NCBI RefSeq assembly: GCF_008369115.1
Contig: NZ_VOAZ01000002.1
Coordinates: 434,001-498,000 of the forward strand
From: Psychrobacter sp. ANT_WB68
Lineage (GTDB): Bacteria > Pseudomonadota > Gammaproteobacteria > Pseudomonadales > Moraxellaceae
Direction: 5' to 3'
DNA: 64,000 bases
In this document: piece by piece, positions 8,772 to 17,308 of the stretch
How positions within the stretch are numbered: the stretch's first letter is position 1
Layout of the letters: every line of letters begins with the position of its first letter
Position numbers and translations under genes: made by a program
The notes under the pieces: model-generated
Told to the model about the DNA's origin: nothing
What the model saw: only the letters and a program-made list of their open reading frames with translations
The model's database searches: none

Positions 8772-9686
8772 ATGTCAGACAAACATTATGATGCGCTGCC
8801 AAAAGCGCATACCACTTACGCTAATATTGTTAAAAGTTTATTGCCTATTGGTAATAATGGTAAAGTCAGTCGCGATCAATTGCCACAAGCGACGTATTAT
8901 GTAGACGACTTACACATTGATCAAAGCAATCTCGATGACTACCGTAAGATTTGTGGCTTCACTGATAATGGCAAAGTGCCTGTGACGTATTTTTCGGTCT
9001 TATCACAAACGCTGCAGATGAATATGATGGTGAAAGAGCCGTTTCCATTTGCCATGTTAGGATTGGTACACGTGGATAATAGCGTGACTCAGTATCGTCC
9101 TATTGGTGAGCGTGAAACGGTTGCCATGGCAGTGAAATTTGATAATTTACGTGACCATGCCCAAGGTCAGCAGTTTGATTTTGTCACGACTGTTAAATCA
9201 AACGATGAAGTTATTTGGGAAGGGACGTCTACTTATTTATCACGCGGCAAAAAATCAAGCAGCAAAGATAAAAAAAGCACGCCGCGTCCAGTAACCGTTA
9301 AGCCACCAGTCGATGAAGACGGTGTGCACAGTATCTTCGAAGTGCCAGAAGATATCGGTCGCCGTTATGCGTTTGTTTCAGGTGACTTTAATCTTATACA
9401 TTTGCATCCGCTCTCAGCACGCGCGTTCGGTTTCCCTAAAGCCATTGCTCATGGCATGTGGTCGAAGGCTAAGTGTCTTGCTTTAATGGATGAGTTGCCA
9501 GATGCTTGTACGGTAGAGGTATCATTTAAGTTACCTATCTTTTTGCCAGCTGAAGTAGAGCTTATCGCGGAACCAGTCGCACAGCTCAAAAATGCAGGTG
9601 ATACCTGTAAGTTTGGCTTATATAGCGCTAAAAACCACAAGCCGCATCTTGCAGGTGTGATTAAACTACAGGGTGAAAACCAGTAA
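8772..9686 (+). CDS. MaoC-like hot-dog-fold hydratase/dehydratase (HtdX-like)
   Basis: Predicted (R)-specific enoyl-CoA hydratase or 3-hydroxyacyl dehydratase. In the 304-residue protein the hydratase-2 motif lies at about 203-221 (SGDFNLIHLHPLSARAFGF), with Asp and His as catalytic pair, followed by KAIAHGMWSKAKCL. The N-terminal half is a degenerate hot-dog with VPVTYFSVLSQTLQMNMM. A basic Ser/Lys linker (KKSSSKDKKSTPRP) joins the halves. I chose ATG 8772 with TAGGA upstream over the earlier TTG at 8745. With the FabG4-like reductase and thiolase it reproduces the mycobacterial fadA2-fabG4-htdX neighbourhood. Confidence 0.88.
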   Translation: MSDKHYDALPKAHTTYANIVKSLLPIGNNGKVSRDQLPQATYYVDDLHIDQSNLDDYRKICGFTDNGKVPVTYFSVLSQTLQMNMMVKEPFPFAMLGLVHVDNSVTQYRPIGERETVAMAVKFDNLRDHAQGQQFDFVTTVKSNDEVIWEGTSTYLSRGKKSSSKDKKSTPRPVTVKPPVDEDGVHSIFEVPEDIGRRYAFVSGDFNLIHLHPLSARAFGFPKAIAHGMWSKAKCLALMDELPDACTVEVSFKLPIFLPAEVELIAEPVAQLKNAGDTCKFGLYSAKNHKPHLAGVIKLQGENQ

Positions 9687-9734
9687 AACAGACCAGCTTC
9701 TTAACATTCATATTTTACGAACATCTCAATAATT

Positions 9735-10286
9735 ATGACTTTACATGAAAATGCAACAAGCGCAGCTGAGCCTAATAGCGTAGCCGTGATAAATCAAAGC
9801 GCTGCCAATGATCAGAATGATGCTAGCGCTGTGGATAATGGTATCAATCTAGAAGATATTTTTGAGCCTTATTTTCGTCCTGAGGAAAACACCATTGTAT
9901 GCGGTGCACTGGATGAAGCAAAAGTAGCTGCTTTGGCGGCCGCTGGCGTTGAGTTGGTGCTTAACTTGCAGCCTGATGATGAGCTAAGTTTTGATGAGCG
10001 AGCGGCGGTCGAGGGTTCTGGCATGGCTTACGAGCAGCTACCTATCAGCGGTGTGAATGATTTAAAACAGCTAAAGATATTGGCATTTGATAACATTCTA
10101 CGTCAGCATCATGGCAAAAAAATTGCCATGCATTGTGGCTCTGGTAATCGTGCTGGTGCTGTAATGGCACTGCGTGCTGGCTGGCTACGTGGGCGTAAAA
10201 TAGATACCGCTATGGAACGTGGGCGTAGTCATGGTTTAACTAAGCTTGCAGAAGAGGTCCATAATCGCTTATTAGTCCCGCGCTAA
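9735..10286 (+). CDS. DUF442-like phosphatase-fold protein
   Basis: A 183-residue protein with a polar N-terminal tail of about 40 residues and a compact phosphatase-like domain. It shows the opening pattern FRPEENTIVCGALDEAKVAAL, then VELVLNLQPDDE, and the loop AMHCGSGNRAGA with Cys134 and Arg139. The loop is CX4R, one residue shorter than the CX5R loop of tyrosine phosphatases. This is as I recall for DUF442 (beta-lactamase-hydrolase-like) and for rhodanese-size loops. It lies 48 bp after the maoC-like gene and probably shares its transcript. Whether it dephosphorylates anything or handles sulfur cannot be told. Confidence 0.75.
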   Translation: MTLHENATSAAEPNSVAVINQSAANDQNDASAVDNGINLEDIFEPYFRPEENTIVCGALDEAKVAALAAAGVELVLNLQPDDELSFDERAAVEGSGMAYEQLPISGVNDLKQLKILAFDNILRQHHGKKIAMHCGSGNRAGAVMALRAGWLRGRKIDTAMERGRSHGLTKLAEEVHNRLLVPR

Positions 10287-10346
10287 ACTCTGTAAGTTAA
10301 GCGATGGGTATGATGAAGTATTATTAGATAATACTCATCAGTATGG

Positions 10347-10386
10347 CTCAACAAAAAGGCGACCACTAGGTTGCCTTTTTGTTGAG
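10347..10386 (+). terminator. Strong hairpin terminator after the DUF442-like gene
   Basis: CTCAACAAAAAGGC and GCCTTTTTGTTGAG flank a short inner stem (GACC/GGTT) and ACTA loop. A-run and T-run inside the stem suit termination in both directions. Confidence 0.75.
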
Positions 10387-10465
10387 TCAATTTCATCAGC
10401 CGGTATTTTTTTAAGTGTAATGACCGTCTCTTATAACTTAGATTAACCAATGAAGCGAGTAAGCA

Positions 10466-11920
10466 ATGATAAAAAATAATGAGAAAAATAACTATAAAAA
10501 TGACAATGAATCGATTGAAACAATTGCATCTATTGATTCTGACCTTCAGCAGCGATTACAACAATTGCTAACAGATTTACAGCTTGATGATGCGCCAGCT
10601 GGTGGCGCATTGGTGGTTTATCAGGCGGGGCAATGCATTGCAAAAGCCAGTACGGGAATGGCACGAGCGGATTTGCCATGGAGGCCTGATACTTTATCGC
10701 TTAATTTTTCGACGGGTAAAGGTGTTTTGGCGACTTTGGTGCATGTGTTGGTCTCACAGCAATTACTCAATTATAACCGACCAATTGCTGAGTACTGGCC
10801 AGCTTTTGCCGCCCAGGGAAAAGAGCAGATTACTTTACGTAGCGTGATGTCGCATCAGGCCAATTTGTTTTCGATTCAGAGTATCGATGTCGATAATGAA
10901 ACCGTGCTCGATTGGAATATGATGCTAGAGAAAGTCGCCGCCATGCCGATAACAGCGCCAGAAGAGAGCGATTTATATGATAGCGCTTATAGTGCATTGG
11001 TTTATGGTTGGGTCTTGGGTGGCGTGATAGAAGCCGTTACCGATATGTCGTTAGCTGAGGCACTGCGTCACTATTTGACAGAGCCTTTAGGGATTGCAGA
11101 TAGCTGTTATTTCGGGGTGCCGGAAAATAAGGTAAAAGACGTTGCCCATTTGGTTAAATATTTTGAAAAAGCAGAGCAAGAAGACAACTTAGAAACCCAT
11201 CAACAAGACGGTCAACAAGGCAGCCCAGAACAATCGCGACCTCGCCGCAATAAGCCAGTATTAAGAGCAGACTCTGCCAATACCTTATACACTTATACAA
11301 ATCTACCGAGCTATAGTTGTTGGCAAAAAATCGCGACAGCCAATCAAACAAGCGCAAATGAAGCTACAAAGGTAGATGGGCTACCAAGTCTAGATACGGC
11401 AAAAATTAATCGCTTATACTTTAATAATAGCCAGCTCAATTTAAAAAATTATAAATCAGCCCTTGTACTGGCCAATAAGCAACCTATTGATTATTATGAT
11501 AAACGGACTCTACAAGCCATCATTCCTGCTGCTAATGGGGTGGCTTCAGCGCAAGCACTGGCGACTATTTATGCCATGCTAGCCAATGGCGGCGTATGGC
11601 AAGGTAAGACACTGATTGATGAGGCAACTTTTAAGCAGCTATCAACCCTACAAGTTACCGGCATGGATGCGGTGATGCCGGCGAAAATGAACTGGCGTTT
11701 GGGCTATCATCGCAGGTTTAGTATTTGTCACAGCGAAGCTGATCATGATAGAGCACAAGGCTTCGGTCATATGGGGTACAACGGCTCGGTCGCTTGGTGT
11801 GATCCTGAACGCCAACTGTCATTGGCCTTTATCCATAACTTTGATGTAACGATGCTCAATGATATTCGTCAGTTTGCGTTGACGGAAGCGCTATTAGGTC
11901 TGATAGATGCTGAGATTTAA
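10466..11920 (+). CDS. Beta-lactamase-fold serine hydrolase (class C / esterase VIII type)
   Basis: A 484-residue member of the beta-lactamase (AmpC/EstB-like) family, without a signal peptide, so probably a cytoplasmic esterase rather than a resistance enzyme. The catalytic SxxK is Ser82-Lys85 in LNFSTGKGVLATL; the Tyr motif is AYSALVYGWVLGGVIE (Tyr about 175); the third motif is the HxG-type FGHMGYNGSVAWCDP near the end, in place of KTG. A polar insert of about 100 residues (about 225-330, Gln/Asn/Arg-rich) splits the domain. The start is an ATG with only a weak ribosome-binding site. Terminators or long spacers on both sides indicate a single-gene unit. Confidence 0.85.
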   Translation: MIKNNEKNNYKNDNESIETIASIDSDLQQRLQQLLTDLQLDDAPAGGALVVYQAGQCIAKASTGMARADLPWRPDTLSLNFSTGKGVLATLVHVLVSQQLLNYNRPIAEYWPAFAAQGKEQITLRSVMSHQANLFSIQSIDVDNETVLDWNMMLEKVAAMPITAPEESDLYDSAYSALVYGWVLGGVIEAVTDMSLAEALRHYLTEPLGIADSCYFGVPENKVKDVAHLVKYFEKAEQEDNLETHQQDGQQGSPEQSRPRRNKPVLRADSANTLYTYTNLPSYSCWQKIATANQTSANEATKVDGLPSLDTAKINRLYFNNSQLNLKNYKSALVLANKQPIDYYDKRTLQAIIPAANGVASAQALATIYAMLANGGVWQGKTLIDEATFKQLSTLQVTGMDAVMPAKMNWRLGYHRRFSICHSEADHDRAQGFGHMGYNGSVAWCDPERQLSLAFIHNFDVTMLNDIRQFALTEALLGLIDAEI

Positions 11921-11965
11921 TGAGCATTAATGCTTTATGAATATCTGTTTTATGGATGAAAAATG

Positions 11966-13216
11966 CTATTCGTGCGTTTTATTCGGCGTCATTTTAAGCA
12001 GTCTAGTGGCACTTAAACCATGGATAAATATAGAAGTTAAAATCACAATTGAACACACTATCCAAAGTTTAAGGGCATCCTCATTATTAAAAAATCCTTG
12101 ATTGAGCGCATAAGATAAATAATATAAGGTCCCAATACCGCGAATACCGAGGGCAGAAATAGCATATTTTTCGGTACGTGGGAGATTCAATCCTGATAAA
12201 GCTATAAAGCCGCCAATAGGACGAATCAGTAATAAAAAGGTGAAGCTGACAATATAGACGCGCCATGTCAGCTCAACCCCAGCTTGCAAGCCTTGACCTA
12301 AAAACATGCCAAAGATGACCAATACCAGTGACATCAGTAAACCTTCTGATTGCTCAGCGAAATCGTGCAGTTTGTGATGATAGCTGTGTTTATGCTCTGA
12401 GCGCCGAAAGGCAAAGGCTGCTACAAACACCGCAATAAACCCATAACTATGGACATATTCTGCGAGTCCATAGGCAAGCAATGTGATGGCAATGACCACA
12501 TACCCTTGGGAAATAGTGGTGTTGTGACTGTATTTTGAAAAGACCAGTTTTGCTAAAACTTTACCAACGACAATCCCAACCACCAAACCTGCACCAATTT
12601 TCCAGAGCACATCATGCGTGAACCAAGACCAAAGCATCTCACCCGTGAACTGCTGACCTCCGTTATAGGCTTCCGCTATCTTAATCGCGAGATAAACAAA
12701 AGGAAACGCTAACCCATCATTTAGCCCCGCTTCTGATGTTAACGTAAAGCGCGGTGCGTCTTCGCCACCGGTATTAGGCGGCCCAACTTGAATGCTAGAG
12801 GCCAGTACAGGGTCAGTCGGGGCAAGTACAGCGCCAAGTAATATAGCAGCACCTAGCGTCAAACCAAAAGCATAATAGCCTAGGACGGCCATCGCAAAAA
12901 TACCAATCGGCATGGTAATAAGCAGTAATCGGACGGTCGGACGCCATAATCGCCATGACAGCTCAGTGTCAATCTTGATACCTGCACCCACCAATGAAAC
13001 CAATACGACAATCTCGGTCAGTTTTTCGATAATTAGACCATTATCAATTGGGTTTAAAAAAGACAGGCTGGTCCACCAATAGCCCATCAGTAAACCGAAG
13101 CTCACCTGTAACATAGGTAATGAGATGGGTGTGCGTTTAAAAATAATAGGAAACAGCGCCCCAAATAAAAAGGCAATGCCGCAGACCAATAAGAATAAAT
13201 TGTAGTTTTCAATCAT
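11966..13216 (-). CDS. CPA1-family Na+/H+ (or K+/H+) antiporter
   Basis: A 416-residue polytopic membrane protein with about 12 hydrophobic segments. It has the CPA1/NhaP pattern: GALFPIIFKRTPI, VVLVSLVGAGIKIDTEL, AAILLGAVLAPTDPVLASS and FTLTSEAGLNDGLAFPFVYL, which carries the ion-binding Asp. An upstream in-frame ATG at 13369 would add 51 residues, but it lies inside the ilvD terminator hairpin, so the Met at 13216 (MIENYNLFLL) is the sensible start. There is no long cytosolic C-terminal domain. It is downstream of ilvD but separated by that terminator. Confidence 0.88.
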   Translation of the reverse strand: MIENYNLFLLVCGIAFLFGALFPIIFKRTPISLPMLQVSFGLLMGYWWTSLSFLNPIDNGLIIEKLTEIVVLVSLVGAGIKIDTELSWRLWRPTVRLLLITMPIGIFAMAVLGYYAFGLTLGAAILLGAVLAPTDPVLASSIQVGPPNTGGEDAPRFTLTSEAGLNDGLAFPFVYLAIKIAEAYNGGQQFTGEMLWSWFTHDVLWKIGAGLVVGIVVGKVLAKLVFSKYSHNTTISQGYVVIAITLLAYGLAEYVHSYGFIAVFVAAFAFRRSEHKHSYHHKLHDFAEQSEGLLMSLVLVIFGMFLGQGLQAGVELTWRVYIVSFTFLLLIRPIGGFIALSGLNLPRTEKYAISALGIRGIGTLYYLSYALNQGFFNNEDALKLWIVCSIVILTSIFIHGLSATRLLKMTPNKTHE

Positions 13217-13352
13217 AAGCTTGATGCACGCTATTTTATTGGGTTTAAAATTTGATATTAGAGGGTGTTTAATAGCCCTTAATAATGAAGGTAAACGCTT
13301 TTCAATACCGCAAAAAAACGTTATCAGAATAGCGGCTACGTTGTTTTTTGGT

Positions 13353-13380
13353 GAAAAAAAAGCCTGCATAGCGCAGGCTT
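13353..13380 (-). terminator. ilvD terminator
   Basis: On the minus strand, AAGCCTGC pairs with GCAGGCTT around a 5-base loop and is followed by eight T. It lies 52 bases past the ilvD stop and overlaps the false upstream start of the antiporter ORF. Confidence 0.85.
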
Positions 13381-13431
13381 AGTCTTACTTTAAAAATATA
13401 CTTTTATAAAATTATCAGCAAAGTGCTTGGT

Positions 13432-15342
13432 TTAACGCTCAACCTGACTAACATCACGTACAGCGCCCGTATCAGCACTGGTGGTCATCGCCGCATAGGC
13501 GCGTAGGGCAGGAGTCACATGACGCTCCCGGTTTACAGGTTTCCATGCTTTGCTACCACGACTTTCCATTTCTTCACGGCGTGCGGCCAAATCAGCATCG
13601 CTAACTTGCATATTAATCGTACGGTTTGGGATATCAATATGAATGGTGTCGCCTTCTTGCACTAAACCAATCGCACCGCCTTCAGCAGCTTCAGGGCTGG
13701 CATGACCAATAGACAAGCCTGATGTACCACCAGAGAAACGGCCGTCAGTTAATAGCGCACACTCTTTACCCAAGCCTTTTGACTTTAGGTAAGTAGTCGG
13801 ATAGAGCATTTCTTGCATGCCCGGTCCGCCTTTAGGACCCTCATAGCGAATGATAACCACATCACCTGCTACAATTTGATCATCAAGCACCGCAGCGACG
13901 GCGTCATCTTGTGACTCAAATATACGCGCGCGTCCAGTGAAAACCAAGATGCTGTCATCGACACCGGCGGTTTTGACCACACAGCCACGCTCAGCAATAT
14001 TGCCATACAGGACCGCTAAGCCGCCATCGGTTGAATATGCATGCTGAGCACTACGGATACAACCTGACTCACGGTTGACATCAAGGTTTGACCATTCTTT
14101 TGATTGTGAGAACGCTTCAGTGGTACGGACGCCACCAGGGGCTGCGATATAGCGTGCACGTGCTTCAAGATTGTCAGGATTCATAATATCCCATTTATCA
14201 ATCGCTTCTTTCAGCGTGGCACTATGAATAGTCGGCAAATCGGTGTGGAGCAAACCAGCACGGTCAAGCTCGGCCAACAGCGCAAAGACACCGCCAGCAC
14301 GATGCACATCTTCCATATGATATTTTTGTGAAGCAGGGGCAACCTTAGCAAGGCAAGGCACACCGCGACTTAGACGATCGATATCATGCATTTTAAAGTC
14401 GACTTCAGCTTCATTAGCGGCAGCCAGCAAATGTAAAATAGTGTTGGTTGAGCCACCCATGGCGATATCTAGAGTCATCGCATTTTCAAAAGCTGCTTTT
14501 GTGGCGATAGAACGTGGCAATACAGAATCATCGTCTTGCTCATAGCGGCGCTTGGCCAACGACACAATCGTGCGCCCAGCTTCTAAGAACAGCTCGCGAC
14601 GTAGCGAGTGCGTTGCTAATAGAGAACCATTACCTGGTAATGCCAATCCTAATGCTTCGGTCAAGCAGTTCATAGAGTTAGCAGTGAACATACCTGAGCA
14701 CGAACCACAAGTCGGGCAAGCTGAGCTTTCAATGGCTAGCACGTCTTCATCGCTGATGTTGTCATCAGCAGCATCCATCATTGCATCAACGAGGTCAAGC
14801 TTGCGAATGGCATTGCCTTTACTATCAGTGCTATGGACGTCGCTAACACCATCATTATTATGGCTATGAGCTACGGTACTGGCGATAATTTTACCCGCTT
14901 CCATTGGGCCACCTGAGATAAACACCACGGGAATATTAAGGCGCATTGCGGCCATTAGCATACCAGGGGTGATTTTATCGCAGTTAGAGATACACACTAA
15001 CGCATCGGCACAGTGAGCATTGACCATATACTCAACTGAGTCGGCAATCAAGTCACGACTTGGCAGTGAGTACAGCATACCGCTGTGTCCCATGGCAATA
15101 CCGTCATCGACGGCAATGGTATTAAACTCTTTTGCGACGCCGCCTGCTTTTTCAATCTCACGTGCGACCAATTGTCCCAAATCTTTTAGATGCACATGAC
15201 CCGGTACAAACTGCGTAAAGGAGTTGGCAATCGCAATAATCGGTTTGCCAAAGTCGCCGTCAGTCATGCCAGTTGCACGCCATAGGGCACGAGCACCGGC
15301 CATATTACGACCGCCAGTAGAAGTTTTTGAGCGATAATCCAT
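13432..15342 (-). CDS. ilvD: Dihydroxy-acid dehydratase
   Basis: Fe-S dehydratase of isoleucine, valine and pantothenate synthesis (636 aa). Seen are [34 protein letters not shown] (Cys117, Cys121), [20 protein letters not shown] (Cys209, 212, 215) and [20 protein letters not shown]. The [12 protein letters not shown] segment lacks the Cys seen in [2Fe-2S] dehydratases, which points to the oxygen-sensitive E. coli type. A roughly 20-residue insert follows [11 protein letters not shown]. The start has AAGGAA. The nearest genes are unrelated; ilvD stands alone. Confidence 0.96.
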   Translation of the reverse strand: MDYRSKTSTGGRNMAGARALWRATGMTDGDFGKPIIAIANSFTQFVPGHVHLKDLGQLVAREIEKAGGVAKEFNTIAVDDGIAMGHSGMLYSLPSRDLIADSVEYMVNAHCADALVCISNCDKITPGMLMAAMRLNIPVVFISGGPMEAGKIIASTVAHSHNNDGVSDVHSTDSKGNAIRKLDLVDAMMDAADDNISDEDVLAIESSACPTCGSCSGMFTANSMNCLTEALGLALPGNGSLLATHSLRRELFLEAGRTIVSLAKRRYEQDDDSVLPRSIATKAAFENAMTLDIAMGGSTNTILHLLAAANEAEVDFKMHDIDRLSRGVPCLAKVAPASQKYHMEDVHRAGGVFALLAELDRAGLLHTDLPTIHSATLKEAIDKWDIMNPDNLEARARYIAAPGGVRTTEAFSQSKEWSNLDVNRESGCIRSAQHAYSTDGGLAVLYGNIAERGCVVKTAGVDDSILVFTGRARIFESQDDAVAAVLDDQIVAGDVVIIRYEGPKGGPGMQEMLYPTTYLKSKGLGKECALLTDGRFSGGTSGLSIGHASPEAAEGGAIGLVQEGDTIHIDIPNRTINMQVSDADLAARREEMESRGSKAWKPVNRERHVTPALRAYAAMTTSADTGAVRDVSQVER

Positions 15343-15521
15343 GTGATATTCCTTACAAATGAGCGAGATTTATTAACGTGTGCAGCATCCGCTGTCATAC
15401 TGATAGTGTGCTTTTTAAGCAGTGTTAGTACTAGTGAATAATACTAAGTCGTTACCATACCATTAGATATGAGTAACTGAAAACTATCAACCCATCGCGT
15501 TTAAGACTTGAGGGTCAATAT

Positions 15522-16316
15522 TTAGGCAAGGCGCTCTAAAATGGATGCCTCGAACCAAGGTAGCTCGCCTTTATCCGCTTCTAGTTTGGCGATGACGACC
15601 AAGGCGTGAGTCGCTGGCAAGAACTGATAGTCAGAGCTGGCATCAATAGTTAGTATTTGCTCATTATTTTCAGCTTGCTCATCAATACTGATTAACGCAG
15701 GTTTGGCGTTTTTATAAAGGACGTCAATACGACCAAAAAACTGCCACTCTTTAAAGGCGGCAGTAAGCGCATCCGCTTTATTTTTGGTATAGATTTGCTG
15801 GGTGTCTTTGCCCGTATTGGTCCAATGTAGGCGTACGGCCAATTGCAGCGCTTCACTGAACACTACCAATGAGCCAATTACTTTGACATGCCAAGGGCTG
15901 GTGATGAGCGCTTTATCGATACCTATCAGGGCGGCAGCCTCATCAGCTGTCATCGAGGTATTAAACTGCGCAAGCAATGACGGCGTTAGCGGATAGGTTT
16001 GTTTGATACTGTCATCCAAACTATCGTAATGATATAAAAAGGGCAGCGGCATATCCTGCGTGATGATTTTTTTACTGATTTTGCAATTATGGATACGCCA
16101 ACTGATTGCCTTATCGGTCAGTGCTTCAGCTAAGATAATGGTGTTTGGATCAAGAGTTTGCGCACGAGTTGCAACGTTGGTGCTTTCTACCTCAGTATCA
16201 ATGCTAACTTGATCTGTCGCATCTGTTGTAGAGCCAGACGGCAGCGTTGTACGAGAGGGTTCTGAATAAGTGGCGTTGTTATCTGATGATTGAGTTGGCA
16301 AGGCAGTCAAATCCAT
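15522..16316 (-). CDS. Protein of unknown function
   Basis: 264 residues from the Met at 16316; a longer version from 16379 adds 21 residues, and neither start has a good ribosome-binding site. I do not recognise the family. The first 65 residues are polar and Ser/Thr-rich, followed by a compact domain with ISWRIHNCKISKKIITQDM, LPFLYHYDSLDDSIKQTY, WHVKVIGSLVVFSEALQLAV and a final acidic segment ending EASILERLA. There is no signal peptide or membrane segment. Codon use looks like that of its neighbours. It is the same strand as ilvD, 179 bp upstream. Confidence 0.65.
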   Translation of the reverse strand: MDLTALPTQSSDNNATYSEPSRTTLPSGSTTDATDQVSIDTEVESTNVATRAQTLDPNTIILAEALTDKAISWRIHNCKISKKIITQDMPLPFLYHYDSLDDSIKQTYPLTPSLLAQFNTSMTADEAAALIGIDKALITSPWHVKVIGSLVVFSEALQLAVRLHWTNTGKDTQQIYTKNKADALTAAFKEWQFFGRIDVLYKNAKPALISIDEQAENNEQILTIDASSDYQFLPATHALVVIAKLEADKGELPWFEASILERLA

Positions 16317-16526
16317 AAACGTAGGGTGATTAAAATAGAGGATTAATATAACATTTAAAGCGCATCCTTCGTCAATCAATTAATCGTTACATTTACGGAT
16401 TGCTGAATCGGCGCTGTTAATTTATCAGACACTTGTACTAAGCTCATATTTCGTCCACTATATTTGCTTAGATATTTACCCTTTAATACCGATAACCAAG
16501 TACTGATAACGAATTAAGGAATAAAA

Positions 16527-16964
16527 ATGAGTCAAGATAACCAAACTAAATACGATGACAATAATATCTTTGCCAAAATGCTCAACGGAGATATTCCCTA
16601 TCATAAGGTTTTCGAGGACGATAAAACCTTGGCTTTTATGGATATTATGCCGCAAGCAAAAGGTCATGTATTGGTGATTCCTAAGCAAAAGGCGATCGAT
16701 TTAACAGACCTTGAGCCAGAATATGCCGCCGCGGTATTGATGACGGCCAAAAAAGTCATGCAAGCGCAACGTCAAGTATTTGAGCGTGAGGGTATTATTC
16801 AAATGCAGTTAAATGGCTCGCAAGCAGGGCAAACTGTTTTTCATTATCACGTGCACCTGATTCCATCGAGTATTCATGAGCTAGGTCGTCATGCCGTCAC
16901 GCAAGCAGATCAGGGTGAACTTGCTGAAATGGCAAAACAGTTAGCAGAGATTATTAATGCTTAG
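16527..16964 (+). CDS. HIT-family nucleotide-binding hydrolase (HinT-like)
   Basis: Small (145 aa) histidine-triad protein. It has IFAKMLNGDIPYHKVFED, AFMDIMPQAKGHVLVIPK and the active-site triad VFHYHVHLIPS (HxHxH). HinT proteins hydrolyse AMP-lysine and similar phosphoramidates. The start has AAGGA and a T-rich terminator follows. It is a single-gene unit. Confidence 0.92.
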   Translation: MSQDNQTKYDDNNIFAKMLNGDIPYHKVFEDDKTLAFMDIMPQAKGHVLVIPKQKAIDLTDLEPEYAAAVLMTAKKVMQAQRQVFEREGIIQMQLNGSQAGQTVFHYHVHLIPSSIHELGRHAVTQADQGELAEMAKQLAEIINA

Positions 16965-17016
16965 TTTTCTAATTTAGGCATTAATAAGAGCATTGATAAA
17001 TATAAGCATCGATAAG

Positions 17017-17042
17017 AAGGCAGCTAACAAGTTGCCTTTTTT
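17017..17042 (+). terminator. Terminator after the HIT gene
   Basis: AAGGCAGCT pairs with AGTTGCCTT (one G-U) around AACA and runs into six T. Confidence 0.8.
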
Positions 17043-17122
17043 ATTGCTGAGTAATAGTCATGTAACAAACGTTAAAATAGTGTTACGAGTACTAAGTTGC
17101 TTTGGGAATTAAGGCAAAATTA

Positions 17123-17188
17123 TGCTAAAAGTTGTTTTCAACTTAGCACTTGCACTCATTAGCATGGTTAAGCGAACGATTGCTAAGT
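17123..17188 (+). promoter_or_regulatory. Overlapping inverted repeats in the BCCT leader region
   Basis: CAACTTAGCA (17139-17148) can pair upstream with TGCTAAAAGTTG (17123-17134, two bulged A) or, through ACTTAGCA, downstream with TGCTAAGT (17181-17188). The two hairpins exclude each other. They lie 120-185 bases before the transporter start. They could be an operator or a leader switch; no direct evidence for either. Confidence 0.3.
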
Positions 17189-17308
17189 GAGCTACTTATA
17201 AATGAGTTATTGATAGAAGATGCATTTTGTCCGATTTCACAAAACTTAGTATTAAAAATTCTACCAACAAAATAATTCCCACAAAAACAATAGCATAAGA
17301 ACCAGCCT

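Larger units (their letters stand above)
16965..17308 (+). other. Intergenic region upstream of the BCCT gene
   Basis: 344 bp containing the HIT gene terminator and the competing inverted repeats described separately. The minus-strand ORF here (17143-17451) overlaps the BCCT start and has no family features, so no gene is called. Confidence 0.6.

Noticed and set aside
10466..11920. Antibiotic-resistance beta-lactamase
   Set aside because: No signal peptide, an HxG third motif instead of KTG, and a large polar insert; an esterase-type hydrolase is more likely.
13217..13369. N-terminal 51 codons of the longest antiporter frame
   Set aside because: The start lies in the ilvD terminator stem-loop, and the family N-terminus begins at 13216.
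14552..14869. Plus-strand ORF inside ilvD
   Set aside because: Complement of a conserved enzyme; shadow frame.
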